Part shown: positions 1-9,949 of the stretch, piece by piece
Layout: each line of letters starts with the position of its first letter
Position numbering within the stretch: position 1 is the first letter of the stretch
NCBI RefSeq assembly: GCF_030296835.1
Contig: NZ_AP027922.1
Span: forward strand, 2,976,001-3,040,000
Direction: 5' to 3'
From: Pseudoalteromonas sp. MM1
GTDB taxonomy: Bacteria > Pseudomonadota > Gammaproteobacteria > Enterobacterales > Alteromonadaceae
DNA: 64,000 bases
Notes under the pieces: generated by a model
What the model was told of the DNA's origin: nothing
What the model saw: only the letters and a program-made list of their open reading frames with translations
The model's database searches: none
Made by a program: the position numbers and the translations under genes

Positions 1-457
1 TCGGAGAGAGCTTTAATATTTGCCCCTCTACATCGGCACTGCGTTTTGCTAAATCTAAATTTAAGTTAGCTAAAGTGAGGCGTTTTGCCTCGCCGCTTTT
101 GCGCTTTGCCAGCACTTGTACCCGCGCTACTAGCTCTTTCATGGCAAAAGGTTTTACTAAATAGTCGTCGCTACCGGCAGCAAAACCCTCGAGTTTGTTA
201 TCGAGGCTATCGCGTGCGGTCAACATTAATACCGGAATATCTTTACCTTGTTCACGCAATGTTTTGCACATTGTTAAGCCGTCCATTTTGGGCATGTTTA
301 CATCTAAAATAATCATTTGGTACTGATTACTTTGAATTAAATTTAGACCCATAATCCCGTTGCTTGCATGGTCACACTCAATGTCTTCTATATCGAGGTA
401 ATCTACAATTGTTGTTGCAAGGTCGATATCGTCCTCAACCAGTAGTACGCTTATCAT
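1..457 (-). CDS. OmpR-family response regulator (C-terminus outside window)
   Basis: Reading the reverse complement from the ATG at 457 gives a receiver domain with the acidic pair D9/D10, phosphoacceptor D52 in an LDVNMPKMDG context, the T/A switch residue in MLTARD and the conserved Lys in YLVKPF. The start of an OmpR/PhoB-type winged-helix domain follows before the window edge cuts the gene. Its start codon overlaps the stop of the RND pump gene (TAATG), so it is the fourth, translationally coupled member of the efflux operon. It should control the operon or an envelope stress response with a histidine kinase encoded further left. The target genes cannot be told from sequence. Confidence 0.9.
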   Translation of the reverse strand, partial: MISVLLVEDDIDLATTIVDYLDIEDIECDHASNGIMGLNLIQSNQYQMIILDVNMPKMDGLTMCKTLREQGKDIPVLMLTARDSLDNKLEGFAAGSDDYLVKPFAMKELVARVQVLAKRKSGEAKRLTLANLNLDLAKRSADVEGQILKLSP

Positions 458-3400
458 TAAGAGGCAGCTCCTTGAGTGCGTTTACCACTTAAAAAGTCTA
501 CCACATTAGCAATTAAGCGCTTAATGTCTATTTGAATCATTAATAATGCCGGTATTAGTATTAATGTAATTACGGTTGCAAATAAAATACCGTAACCAAG
601 CGATGCCGCAGCGGGGATTAAAAACTGTGCTTGCAATGATGTTTCACTTAATAACGGCACTAAGCCCGCATACGTTGTAATAGAGGTAAGCATTACTGCA
701 CGCAAACGGCTAGTACACGACTCTACAATAGCATCGTGCGTATTCATGCCCTCATCTTTTACCAGTTCGTTAAAGCGTGAAACAAGTAATAAACTGTCGT
801 TTACCACTACCCCGCTTAGCGCCAAAATACCATTTAACGAGAGTATGCTTATAGTTAAGTCGTTCCACCAGTGGCCTAAAATAGCCCCCACTATACCAAA
901 CGGAATCGCCACCATAATCAACATAGGTTGAATGTAAGATTTAAGCGGAATGGCCAGCAATACGTAAATAACTAATAACGCCGCTATAAACATAGTGCCC
1001 ATTGAGCCGGTGGTTTCGTCTTGCTCTTCAGCTTCACCAGCAAAGTGAATACTTAAGTTAGGGAACTGCTTAGTAAGCTCAGGTACTAAATCGCGGCTTA
1101 AATTATCAACCAACTCATTAGAGGCCACTACGTTTTTATCAACTTGCGCACTTAAGTAAATTGCACGTAGGCCATCAATACGCGTTATTTCATCTTGCTG
1201 GTATTCGCTGCTTATATTGGCTACGTTAACTAAAGGTACAACAGTGCCATCGGGTAATCTAATACGCGATTGCATGATATCGGCTGGTGTTTTACGGGCG
1301 TTTTCTGGGTAGCGTACGCGCACTTTTACTTCGTCTTTGTCACGTTGGTAACGCTGTACAATTGCACCACCAAACGCTTGCAAAACCTGATTAGATAACG
1401 TTGCGGTATCCATACCTAATGCGCGACCTTGTGCGTTTAAGGTAAATTTAAGCTGGGGTAAACCAGGATTTAAGTTGTCGTCTATGCCATTAACACCAGC
1501 AGTATTTTGTAAGCGCTCTTTAAACAGTGCGCCTGCGGCCATAACGGTTTCATCATCCCAGGCTTTTAGCTCTACTTTAAAATTATCCACCATTTTACGT
1601 GTAGCCAATACTTGTAGCTTTTTACTGCCCTCTGGCGTGCCAGCTAAACGTTGCCATTCTTGTGCAAACTCGCTTGCTGTAAAAGCACCTTCGTTAAGCA
1701 ACTCAATCGTAACCGTACCACTCGTATCACTGCTGCTAACAAGTTGTAAGCTGGTTATTTCGCTCTCTTGCGAGTCGTACTTATCCATTAAGTTTTGCTG
1801 TGCTTGCAGTGCACTTTGTTCAAGCGCTAACAAGTTTTTATTTGTTTGCCCATACGCTGCATCGTTTTGCATAACAAGCTCAGCGCTCACGGTATCACCG
1901 GTAATACTTGGGAAAAAACCTACTTTTACCGCACCTGTCATAGGCATACCAATAACCAATATAAAAAAGGCTACAAATGCGGCAACAACGGCGTATCTAA
2001 AACGTAATGAGTACTCTATTACACGGCTATAAATATTTAAGCTAAACCAATTTAGGCCGCTGTCGGCACCGTGCTGCACTTTTGACCACAAGCCGCTAAT
2101 GCCCGATTTCAACTGGCGTTTAGTGCTTATGTGTGCCAAATGAGATGGTAAAATAAGTTTTGATTCAACAACAGAAAGCAATAAACAAATAGTAACAACC
2201 GTTGCGAACTGGGCGTAAATTTTACCTAGGTTACCTGATACATTCGAAAGCGCCATAAACGCAGCAACAGTAGTTAACACGCCAAATATAGTGGGTACAG
2301 CCACCTTCATAGTGCCTAAAATAGTGTTATTAAGGGTATCGCCATGTTTTTTGCGGGTAGTATATATACTCTCCCCCACTACTACGGCATCGTCGACTAC
2401 TATGCCTAGTGCCATAATAAAACCAAAGGTGGTCATTTCGTTTATGGTCAGCGCGGTGTAACTGTCGGTCATAAAATACAGCGTGCCAAAAAATACAAAT
2501 GGAAGGCCACCAGCAACCCATAGTGCTACGCGTACATTTAAAAATATGGCTAAAATAACAAACACCATAATAATACCAGTAACCGCGTTTGTAGTAAGAA
2601 GCGACAGGCGCTCGGTAATTAATGTACTTTTATCGTACCAGCTCTCAAGCTCTACATTTTGAGGGAGTAAACCACGCTCATGCCAATTATCGATTACAGC
2701 TTTTGCTTGTTTAACCACCGTGGTTATATCGCTGTTTTCATCCATTAAAATTTCAATGCCTACCGCGCTTTGTTGGTTATAACGGCTTAATGAATTGGTA
2801 TCTTCAGCGAACGTGTCGGTAACGTTTGCTACATCACCTAGTTTAATTTGCGTACCGGTGTTCGTGGTTAAAAGCACAATATTTGCAAAGTCACGCTGCC
2901 AATAAGCTTGGTCGGCTGCTTTTAAACGAATAACCTTATTGCTATCGCGTAAGCTTGATGAAAGTGGGCTTGATGATTCGTTGTTAATCACCTCACTTAC
3001 ATCACTTAATGTTAAGCCGTAAGCTTGTAATTTCCCTTCATCGATTTCTATCGACATCATAGGATCTAATACGCCTGACTGCTCAACATCACTAATACCT
3101 GACTGTGCGAGTAAATCGGCTTTTAATCTTTCCCCTAAATTTTGCAACGTATGACGATCGGCATCACCAAATAGTTGCAAGGTTAATGCATGGTCTTGCC
3201 TGCGGGCTTTGTCGATCACTGGCTCTTCGGCATCCGCCGGAAAGTTGTTTATGGCATCTACTTGGTTTTTTACATCGGTCAGTAGCTCATCAAGCGAGTA
3301 ATCGGTTTTTTTCTCAATGCTTACATGGCTGCCGCTGGCATCTGATGTAGAGGTAATACGCTTAATTCCGGGAACGGTTTCAAGAGCTTCTTCTATTTTT

Positions 3401-3642
3401 AGGGCAATGCCTTCCTCAGCTTGCAGGGCATCGCCACTGTCGTAAACCACCGATACTGAAATAGTATCAGGCTCAAGGCTCGGAAATGCCTCTTTACGCA
3501 AGGTAGAAAGCGACATTATACCCATTACTATTACGCTAATTAGTAACAAATTAGCGGCTACAGAGTTATTAGCAAACCAGCTAATAATACCGTGCAAAGG
3601 GTTAGTATTATTAGGTAATTGCGGTGCTTGATGCGGACTCAT
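457..3642 (-). CDS. RND efflux pump permease subunit
   Basis: This 1061-residue protein has the AcrB/MexB-type layout: an N-terminal transmembrane helix after a short cytoplasmic tail, two large periplasmic loops and two six-helix bundles. The TM4 segment carries the proton-relay acidic pair in GIVVDDAVVVGES. At the TM10 position where AcrB has its essential Lys, I read GVVVNDSLLLV, so the Lys appears to be Asn, as in a divergent branch of the family. It would export hydrophobic or toxic compounds using the proton gradient together with the adaptor and outer-membrane factor upstream. Its ATG overlaps the adaptor stop (TAATG). The substrate is unknown. Confidence 0.93.
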   Translation of the reverse strand: MSPHQAPQLPNNTNPLHGIISWFANNSVAANLLLISVIVMGIMSLSTLRKEAFPSLEPDTISVSVVYDSGDALQAEEGIALKIEEALETVPGIKRITSTSDASGSHVSIEKKTDYSLDELLTDVKNQVDAINNFPADAEEPVIDKARRQDHALTLQLFGDADRHTLQNLGERLKADLLAQSGISDVEQSGVLDPMMSIEIDEGKLQAYGLTLSDVSEVINNESSSPLSSSLRDSNKVIRLKAADQAYWQRDFANIVLLTTNTGTQIKLGDVANVTDTFAEDTNSLSRYNQQSAVGIEILMDENSDITTVVKQAKAVIDNWHERGLLPQNVELESWYDKSTLITERLSLLTTNAVTGIIMVFVILAIFLNVRVALWVAGGLPFVFFGTLYFMTDSYTALTINEMTTFGFIMALGIVVDDAVVVGESIYTTRKKHGDTLNNTILGTMKVAVPTIFGVLTTVAAFMALSNVSGNLGKIYAQFATVVTICLLLSVVESKLILPSHLAHISTKRQLKSGISGLWSKVQHGADSGLNWFSLNIYSRVIEYSLRFRYAVVAAFVAFFILVIGMPMTGAVKVGFFPSITGDTVSAELVMQNDAAYGQTNKNLLALEQSALQAQQNLMDKYDSQESEITSLQLVSSSDTSGTVTIELLNEGAFTASEFAQEWQRLAGTPEGSKKLQVLATRKMVDNFKVELKAWDDETVMAAGALFKERLQNTAGVNGIDDNLNPGLPQLKFTLNAQGRALGMDTATLSNQVLQAFGGAIVQRYQRDKDEVKVRVRYPENARKTPADIMQSRIRLPDGTVVPLVNVANISSEYQQDEITRIDGLRAIYLSAQVDKNVVASNELVDNLSRDLVPELTKQFPNLSIHFAGEAEEQDETTGSMGTMFIAALLVIYVLLAIPLKSYIQPMLIMVAIPFGIVGAILGHWWNDLTISILSLNGILALSGVVVNDSLLLVSRFNELVKDEGMNTHDAIVESCTSRLRAVMLTSITTYAGLVPLLSETSLQAQFLIPAAASLGYGILFATVITLILIPALLMIQIDIKRLIANVVDFLSGKRTQGAAS

Positions 3643-4787
3643 TATGGCATCTCCTCAACAATTGGGTTTACTAGCATTTCGTTTAGGTAGCTCACTAGCG
3701 GGCGTGCAACAACGCGTAAATTAGCTTGCCCTTCAATAGGTGAGATATAAACGTAATCACCACGCTCAAATAACTTTTGCGCTTTAACGCTCATTAACGT
3801 GTTTTGCTCGTTCACGTACCAAATTAGTCCCTCTTGCGATACCGCAGAAGCTGGTAATTTAATTACGTTATTAAGCGCTTTACCGGCAATTTGTACCGCT
3901 AAAAAAGCACCTGGTAATAACGGTGTAGCTTGCTCAAAGGGTTTGTCTAGCGCAACCACTACACTGCGCTGACGCGAGCTGTCGTCAAGGTGTTGCTCAA
4001 AACGAGCAATGTAACCTTGCCACTGATTTTGGGTTGTTACATCACTTAAAATAACTTCACCCGACTTATCGCTTGCTAAGTTTTGCCACTGATTTAATGA
4101 AAGCGGTACAGTAATTTCTACTTTGTCGGTGCTGTTTAATGTAGCGAGCGTGTCGCCAATACTTACGTACGTACCTAGGTCTATATCGCGCGATAAAATA
4201 ACCGCATCAAACGGCGCACTAAGGCGCGTATTTTTTTCATCACGTTGCGCTGTTTGCAATGCGTATTGAGCATTATCGGCCGTCGCTTGTGCGGCTTCTA
4301 ACTGTAGCGTTCTAAATACTAATGGTGAGCTTGGCGCTTGGGTAACGCCCGAGCGCTGCCATTCGCGTTTAGCTTGGCCTCCTAAGTCTTGCTCTTCTTG
4401 TAATGCAAGCTTGGCATCGGCAAGGGTGGCTTTAGCACTTGCGACTGCTTGTAGGTATTCGGTGTTATCTATTTGTGCAAGTACTTGGTCTTTTTTAACT
4501 AAATTACCTGTGGCAAATTGCTCACTCATCTTCGTTATTTCGCCCTTAACTTGCGCTTTTAAGGTAAGTGCCCAATGTGCTTTGGCTTCACCGTGGCCGC
4601 TAACATATGCTTGATATGTACTTGGTACAGCATTAATTACCGTTACATTTGGCGCTATAGATTCAGTTGGCGCTGGCTTTGGACCATTTGCTTGCTGCGC
4701 CATTTTTTGGCCGTTATATGAAATAGCAAGCCCTATGCAAACAATGGCAACTAGGGTTACAACAACAGGTGCTGGCGAAATTTTCAT
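3642..4787 (-). CDS. RND efflux periplasmic adaptor subunit (membrane fusion protein)
   Basis: The 381-residue protein starts with a short N-terminal membrane anchor or uncleaved signal. It then has a lipoyl/barrel-sandwich half motif, a coiled-coil hairpin rich in Ala, Gln and Lys (about residues 100-190), the returning lipoyl half (LSAPFDAVILSRDIDLG) and a beta-barrel plus membrane-proximal domain. This is the HlyD/AcrA family layout. It bridges the inner-membrane pump to the outer-membrane factor. Its start overlaps the end of the outer-membrane factor gene by 4 bp (ATGA) and its end overlaps the pump start, so the three genes form a coupled unit. Confidence 0.92.
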   Translation of the reverse strand: MKISPAPVVVTLVAIVCIGLAISYNGQKMAQQANGPKPAPTESIAPNVTVINAVPSTYQAYVSGHGEAKAHWALTLKAQVKGEITKMSEQFATGNLVKKDQVLAQIDNTEYLQAVASAKATLADAKLALQEEQDLGGQAKREWQRSGVTQAPSSPLVFRTLQLEAAQATADNAQYALQTAQRDEKNTRLSAPFDAVILSRDIDLGTYVSIGDTLATLNSTDKVEITVPLSLNQWQNLASDKSGEVILSDVTTQNQWQGYIARFEQHLDDSSRQRSVVVALDKPFEQATPLLPGAFLAVQIAGKALNNVIKLPASAVSQEGLIWYVNEQNTLMSVKAQKLFERGDYVYISPIEGQANLRVVARPLVSYLNEMLVNPIVEEMP

Positions 4788-6145
4788 GACGATACTCCAA
4801 GGCCCAAGGCAAGGCCTAAATCTATACGGTTAGTTAAAAGGGTGTAATTTATTTGGCTAAGCTGAGCTTGTAGGTCGTATACCTGTTGCTGCACGGTTAG
4901 TAGGTCTAAAATATCAACCAACCCTTGCTGGTATTTGCTTTGATAGTTGCTAAAACTGCGCTTAGCACTGGCAAGCGCTTTGCTAATTTGTAGCTGCTGC
5001 TGGGTTAATGATTGCTCTTGGCCTAGCGCATTCTCTACTTCGTTTACGGCGCTTAATAAGGTGTCTTGATATTCCCAAAACGCTTGTTCGGCATTTAATT
5101 TTGCAATATCAACTTGTGCACGCAATGCTCCACCTTGAAACAATGGCGCACTTAAGCTTCCTAATAAGTTCCAAACTGGGCTGGTTAATAACGCTTGGCT
5201 TGGTGTCGTTGCTAAATCACTAAGCGATGCCGAAAGCGTAATGCTTGGCAGTAAATCTTTGTAAGCTACATCAACTAAATAACGTTTAGATTGAATATTG
5301 TAATAGGCACTTTGTAGGTCTGGGCGACGCGCTAAATCTTGCTCTGGTAATGCGCTTAATGGCTCAACAACCTCGGGGAAAACAGAGGTAGTAGGTAAGT
5401 TTTCAAGCTTATCAACGCCCACTAATAATACTAAAGCACGTTTAGCTTGTGCTATTTGCTCTTGGTAATCGGCAATAGTGGCACGGGTCGATAACGTATC
5501 GGTGCGGGCGGTATCAAGGGCTTCTAAATCGCCTAAGCCGTATTGGTAACGCTCAACAATACTTTGCTCGTTATTTTCTAAAACCGTTAAACGCTGCTGC
5601 TCTATGTTAAGCAAATCTTGCTGTAAAATAATGTTTAAATACGTGCGTATCACGCTGGCTACTAAGGTGTCTTTAGCGCTTTGGTAAGTGGCTTGATTAC
5701 TAGCTATGATCATGTCTTGCGCGGCAACGTTATCAGCAATTTTTTGCCATACGTCGGCTTCCCAGCTAACCCCTAGTGATGAGCTGTACTGTGTGCCGGT
5801 TGTTTCGTTACGCTGAGCGTCAAAATCGGCATCTACACTAAACCACTGGCTTGCTGCGGTAACATCGCGCTGCGCATAAGCAAGTTTTAGCGCTACATGC
5901 ACTTGGTTAAATGAAGGGTTATTTGCAACGGCTTGCTCAATAAGCGAATCAAGTCCCGCTATATTCACTAAATCAGTGATATAACTTACCTCGGTTGCAT
6001 CATCTTGTGTGTATTGCCAATTTGCATGCTGCTTTAGCGATTGCTCGGTGCTATTACCTGTATAGCTTGGCTGGCTACTACACGCAGCAAGCGTACAGCT
6101 AAGTGCAAGCAATAAAACCGTTGAGCGCTTTTTAAAATAAACCAT
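4784..6145 (-). CDS. TolC/NodT-type outer-membrane efflux lipoprotein
   Basis: This 453-residue protein begins with a lipoprotein signal (LLLALSCTLAACSS), so Cys22 is the likely lipidated residue. It carries two internally repeated outer-membrane efflux protein segments with long alpha-helices, typical of the NodT branch of TolC-like channels. It is the first gene of the efflux operon on the minus strand and should form the exit duct for the pump. The promoter is expected in the 150-bp spacer before the divergent gene at 6299. No operator could be recognised there. Confidence 0.9.
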   Translation of the reverse strand: MVYFKKRSTVLLLALSCTLAACSSQPSYTGNSTEQSLKQHANWQYTQDDATEVSYITDLVNIAGLDSLIEQAVANNPSFNQVHVALKLAYAQRDVTAASQWFSVDADFDAQRNETTGTQYSSSLGVSWEADVWQKIADNVAAQDMIIASNQATYQSAKDTLVASVIRTYLNIILQQDLLNIEQQRLTVLENNEQSIVERYQYGLGDLEALDTARTDTLSTRATIADYQEQIAQAKRALVLLVGVDKLENLPTTSVFPEVVEPLSALPEQDLARRPDLQSAYYNIQSKRYLVDVAYKDLLPSITLSASLSDLATTPSQALLTSPVWNLLGSLSAPLFQGGALRAQVDIAKLNAEQAFWEYQDTLLSAVNEVENALGQEQSLTQQQLQISKALASAKRSFSNYQSKYQQGLVDILDLLTVQQQVYDLQAQLSQINYTLLTNRIDLGLALGLGVSS

Positions 6146-6298
6146 TTAACTGTGCCTAATTTACATCATTACACATAGTTTATTAGGGCAAGGGTTAAGA
6201 GTGGGTTAAAAGGGGTTAACTTACTTTAGATAAATTAGTATTTGCCTCGCTTAGCCAAATTACGTAGCCTTTGGCAAAAATACTCATTCAAAATCCAC

Positions 6299-6991
6299 AT
6301 GCAAAAATTAATTTTTACTCTTTTTTTATTATTCCCAGCTTTATTACAGGCTAAAGTCACTTTAAGTGATAAAACGATTATTTATAGTGGTCAAATCAAC
6401 AAACAAAATAACAATACGGCAGCTGAGCTGTTAAAAAACAATCCCACAATTAATAACTTTACTATTACCAGCGGCGGCGGAAACATAGATTTAGGAATGG
6501 ATTTAGCCGAGCTAATTTTGGCGCATAAATTAACCGTAAATATAAAGCAGTTTTGTTTTTCATCGTGTGCTAATTATGTGTTGCTTGCTGGGCACCCTAC
6601 TACAATAGAACCTAATGCAATTATCGGCTGGCATGGCGATGCAGCCTCAGCAAAATGGTTAGACAGGGATATTGATGCCATGGTAAAGCATTTAAAGGAG
6701 CCGCAAAAAAGCCAAAAGTGGAAAGAATTACGTGCTCATTACGATGAGGTAATTAATAAAGCAAGCCTGCGCGAAAAAGCCTTTTATAAAAAGCTAAATG
6801 TAAATCACGACCTACTAACGGTAGGGCTTGGCGCAAGTTTACGCAGCGCAGCTATAAAGCAACGTGCCCGTGGCTGGACGTATTCACCTAAAATGCTTAA
6901 CTATTTTGGAATTGCCAATATTAGCTATAATAATTGGCAACCTCGCTCAGCTAAAAACTTCCCCCTTCTTATTATTAGCGATCTTAACTAG
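6299..6991 (+). CDS. Periplasmic ClpP-fold-like protein (COG3904-like)
   Basis: I chose the ATG at 6299 because it starts a clean signal peptide (MQKLIFTLFLLFPALLQA); an upstream in-frame TTG at 6242 would add a non-signal tail. The mature part contains TITSGGGNIDLGMDLAELI, then FCFSSCANYVLLAG, then IGWHGD. This resembles the crotonase/ClpP-like arrangement in predicted periplasmic proteins of the COG3904 type, where a Ser in SSCA sits at the nucleophile position. Enzymatic activity is unproven. The gene stands alone, divergent from the efflux operon, and ends before a strong terminator. Confidence 0.7.
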   Translation: MQKLIFTLFLLFPALLQAKVTLSDKTIIYSGQINKQNNNTAAELLKNNPTINNFTITSGGGNIDLGMDLAELILAHKLTVNIKQFCFSSCANYVLLAGHPTTIEPNAIIGWHGDAASAKWLDRDIDAMVKHLKEPQKSQKWKELRAHYDEVINKASLREKAFYKKLNVNHDLLTVGLGASLRSAAIKQRARGWTYSPKMLNYFGIANISYNNWQPRSAKNFPLLIISDLN

Positions 6992-7036
6992 GGTTACATC
7001 TCCCTTATTTTAACAACACAGTCTTATTTGCAAGAT

Positions 7037-7066
7037 AAACCCTGTTAAGCGCAGGGTTTTGCTTTT
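7037..7066 (+). terminator. Rho-independent terminator
   Basis: An 8-bp perfect stem (AAACCCTG at 7037-7044 with CAGGGTTT at 7052-7059), a 7-nt loop and a following T-rich run sit 45 bp after the stop of the 6299 gene. Confidence 0.8.
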
Positions 7067-7140
7067 TAGGGACATTTTCAACCTCAATTGAATACTCACT
7101 ATTTATAATACAAATACAGATTAAACTTTCAAATCTAATT

Positions 7141-7159
7141 GATATAAGTTATCATTCGC
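7141..7159 (+). promoter_or_regulatory. Possible Fur box upstream of the TonB receptor operon
   Basis: The 19-mer beginning GATATAAGTTATCATT matches about 12 of 19 positions of the classical Fur consensus by hand count and lies 30 bp before the lipoprotein start. TonB-receptor operons are often Fur-controlled, but this match is weak. Confidence 0.3.
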
Positions 7160-7188
7160 AACATCATTAACTTTCTATATTAACAATA

Positions 7189-9933
7189 ATGAACAAGCTA
7201 ATTAAGTTTACCCCAATATTATGCGCCCTTGCTTTAGCTGGCTGTGGTGGAGGCTCTGGCAACACAGCTCCGCAGTTTGCACAACCTAATTTAAGCTTTA
7301 CTGTAAACGAAGACACTTCATTTACTGCTCAAGTAACAGCCACCGACGACGATGTACTTAGCTACACATTAGCTAATGCACCCAGTAACGGCACTATAGC
7401 AGTAGAAGCAAATGGAGCGTTTACGTATACGCCTTTTAGTAATTACTATGGCGAAGATACCGCGACCATTAGCGCAAGCGATGGCAACTTAACAGCAAAT
7501 GTTGTGGTACGCTTTAGCGTAGAAAATGTTAATGATGCCCCGCAGTTACTAACCACTAACGTGTTTGTTACCTCTTCAACCACCACGCAAGGGATTATTA
7601 CTACGCAAGATTTAGATGGTGACACCGTAACTATTAGCTTAATTACACCACCGAGTAATGGCGTAATGAGCATAAATAGCACCACGGGTGAATTTACCTA
7701 TGAAGCGCAAACTTTAAGCAGCATTGATGAGCAATTTGAAATTAGTTACACAGATGGTCTAATTAGCGAGCCATTAACTGCAATTATTTCGTTAAGCCCT
7801 TCTTATGTAACTAACGAAGACAAACTTAATTATTACTACAGTTCTAGCCTATCTCATCTAAAACAAGCAGATGAGCTAAGCGCAAATATTGCTGACGAAC
7901 TGTCTCGTTACGATATATACGCAACCCAAGCTGCGGCCTATGCGCGTGCAGGATTTTTAGATACTGCTAACGACTATTTAGCGCTTATAAACGAGCAAAC
8001 GGCGCGTTCTTCAGCACTAAAAGATGTGGCACAAGCACTTGATGAAATAGGCCAAACAGAGCAAGCAAACGATTACCGCGTCCAAGCGGTAGCGGCCTAC
8101 AACCAATACTTAGCTGATAAAGGTTTCGATAACATTGCCTCATCAGACGCATCAGCACTTTACTCTTTAGTAAAAAGCTACCTAGACGCCGATCAAGTCT
8201 CGCAAGCAAGTAATTTGTTGAATACAATTTCGTTATACGCTGAGCAAGTACGCGAAGACGAATACACATCAAGCTATGGCTACTTTTTAAATAGCGTACG
8301 CTTATCAATAGATGATGCCCTACAAAGCTATGCACAAAGCTTAGATGAAAGCGATTTAACTCAAGCCAAATTACTTGCCAATAACTATGCGCAACTTGCA
8401 CTAAAAACGGGTTACAGACTAGTACGTAGCGGCGAATACGAAGGCCAACCATACGAGCAATACAAAACGTTGCACGGGGCTTGGGCTGCGCAATACCTTT
8501 ATAGAGCTGGCGAATTTGAAGCATCAAAAGATTACACTAACCAAGTCCTTGCTATGTATGGCTCTACCGGCTTCGATAGTAACTACGCCTACTCAGCGTC
8601 GCCATACAGCGCCGCTACATTAGATAACTACACTTACCCTATTCAATTTTTAGCAGGCTTAATTGAAGGCTTATACCAAAGCGACGAAAACCCAGCAATA
8701 ACGCTGTCAGACAGCGAAACCGATATAAACAACGCGCAAGAGCAAGTATATGGATTTAATATAGCTAACCGCCTACTTGCCGGTGAAGATATAACAAGTG
8801 CCGCTGCACAAGCTCGCAGCTTTTTTACTGAAAATGGCGATTACAACGAATTTTTTAGAGCACTTACCGAACTTGATAACGTCCCAGGCACAGGTCTAAT
8901 TTTAAGTGAAGCCGGCAGAAACGACTTAGCACAGCAAGTATTTACCTATGCGGGCGACTTTTTAGCCTCTGATGAATACATTAGCAAAGAGTCATCAACC
9001 ACGTTTTTAACGGGTTTTAAAGGCTGTAAGTCATTAGTAAGCTTAACAGCGCGAGTTGGTGGCGATACAGCAAATGCAGCAAATAAATGTTTAACCATAC
9101 TGAATACGCTTAATGATGGCGACATACGCACGCTAAGTAATAGCTCATCAATTACGGCGCATAATCAAGTAATAGTATCGCTTATTGAAGGCGGCTTAGC
9201 GGAGCAAGTAGCCGGTGTACACAATCAACTACTTAGCTATATTGCACTAGATGAAGATACCGAAGACAGATTTGAAGCGCGCCTAGAAACCTTAGGTTAC
9301 TTAGTTAATGCAAACCAAGCATCGCTTGCAAGCACCACTTTAAATAATGCGATTACAGAAATAACACCGGTGTTAAATGAGTTAACAAGCGATCAGTTAG
9401 AAACTATTTTAGCCGCTGTTAAAGCCGAAGTAATTGGTTTAGAAGAAGCTCAAACAGGTGAATTTTTACGTTATTCTATGCTTTCAAGTATGGGGTCAAA
9501 CGCAGCGAACATTAGCGACTTCTCAGCAAATTATAGTAATGCAAAAACGCAAGCTAGCACGCTTTTAAATACGCTTGAGCCACTTATTTTGGGCTTTGCC
9601 GATACAATTATTGCCGACAACATGGAAGACTTAGTTAACAGTTTTACGTTAATTAACGATATTAGCAAAGCACAAAGCTTAATTAGTAACGGGGTTAATG
9701 GCGAGGCTGATCAGCTTGAGCTTTACATAGGTATGACCAACTTAGTCGCCTCTCGCGATGACTTTAGAGGCATAGCGATAGCAAGCGTAGATACCGACCA
9801 CGACGGCCTACCTAACTTCTTTTTACCTAACACCAGCGATGAAGACATAGCCTTAGCAGGATTAATTGCCGACCAAGATGCCGATAACGATGGCGTCATT
9901 GATAGCGAAGACACTACCCCACTAGGTATTTAA
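7189..9933 (+). CDS. Large lipoprotein with tandem Ig-like/cadherin-like repeats
   Basis: The 914-residue protein has a lipoprotein signal (ALALAGCGGGSG; Cys19 lipidated). Two Ig-like/cadherin-like repeats follow (about residues 30-110 and 115-200), recognised by the VNEDTSFTAQVTATDDD and NGTFTYTP-type motifs. The long middle (about 215-850) is helical and TPR-like with many AxxYA patterns. The C-terminus has calcium-binding-like Asp repeats (DTDHDGLPNFF, DQDADNDGVIDSED). It is the first gene of an operon with a TonB receptor (16-bp gap) and a di-heme cytochrome. A surface or periplasmic scaffold serving the receptor is plausible, but the exact role is unknown. Confidence 0.75.
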   Translation: MNKLIKFTPILCALALAGCGGGSGNTAPQFAQPNLSFTVNEDTSFTAQVTATDDDVLSYTLANAPSNGTIAVEANGAFTYTPFSNYYGEDTATISASDGNLTANVVVRFSVENVNDAPQLLTTNVFVTSSTTTQGIITTQDLDGDTVTISLITPPSNGVMSINSTTGEFTYEAQTLSSIDEQFEISYTDGLISEPLTAIISLSPSYVTNEDKLNYYYSSSLSHLKQADELSANIADELSRYDIYATQAAAYARAGFLDTANDYLALINEQTARSSALKDVAQALDEIGQTEQANDYRVQAVAAYNQYLADKGFDNIASSDASALYSLVKSYLDADQVSQASNLLNTISLYAEQVREDEYTSSYGYFLNSVRLSIDDALQSYAQSLDESDLTQAKLLANNYAQLALKTGYRLVRSGEYEGQPYEQYKTLHGAWAAQYLYRAGEFEASKDYTNQVLAMYGSTGFDSNYAYSASPYSAATLDNYTYPIQFLAGLIEGLYQSDENPAITLSDSETDINNAQEQVYGFNIANRLLAGEDITSAAAQARSFFTENGDYNEFFRALTELDNVPGTGLILSEAGRNDLAQQVFTYAGDFLASDEYISKESSTTFLTGFKGCKSLVSLTARVGGDTANAANKCLTILNTLNDGDIRTLSNSSSITAHNQVIVSLIEGGLAEQVAGVHNQLLSYIALDEDTEDRFEARLETLGYLVNANQASLASTTLNNAITEITPVLNELTSDQLETILAAVKAEVIGLEEAQTGEFLRYSMLSSMGSNAANISDFSANYSNAKTQASTLLNTLEPLILGFADTIIADNMEDLVNSFTLINDISKAQSLISNGVNGEADQLELYIGMTNLVASRDDFRGIAIASVDTDHDGLPNFFLPNTSDEDIALAGLIADQDADNDGVIDSEDTTPLGI

Positions 9934-9949
9934 ATAAGAGCCGTAATAA

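Noticed and set aside
1475-2032. 185-residue plus-strand frame inside the RND pump gene
   Set aside because: Opposite-strand shadow of the RND permease; Ser/Ala-rich without domain.
7446-7685. Minus-strand frame inside the lipoprotein gene
   Set aside because: Shadow of a real gene with strong repeat evidence on the plus strand.
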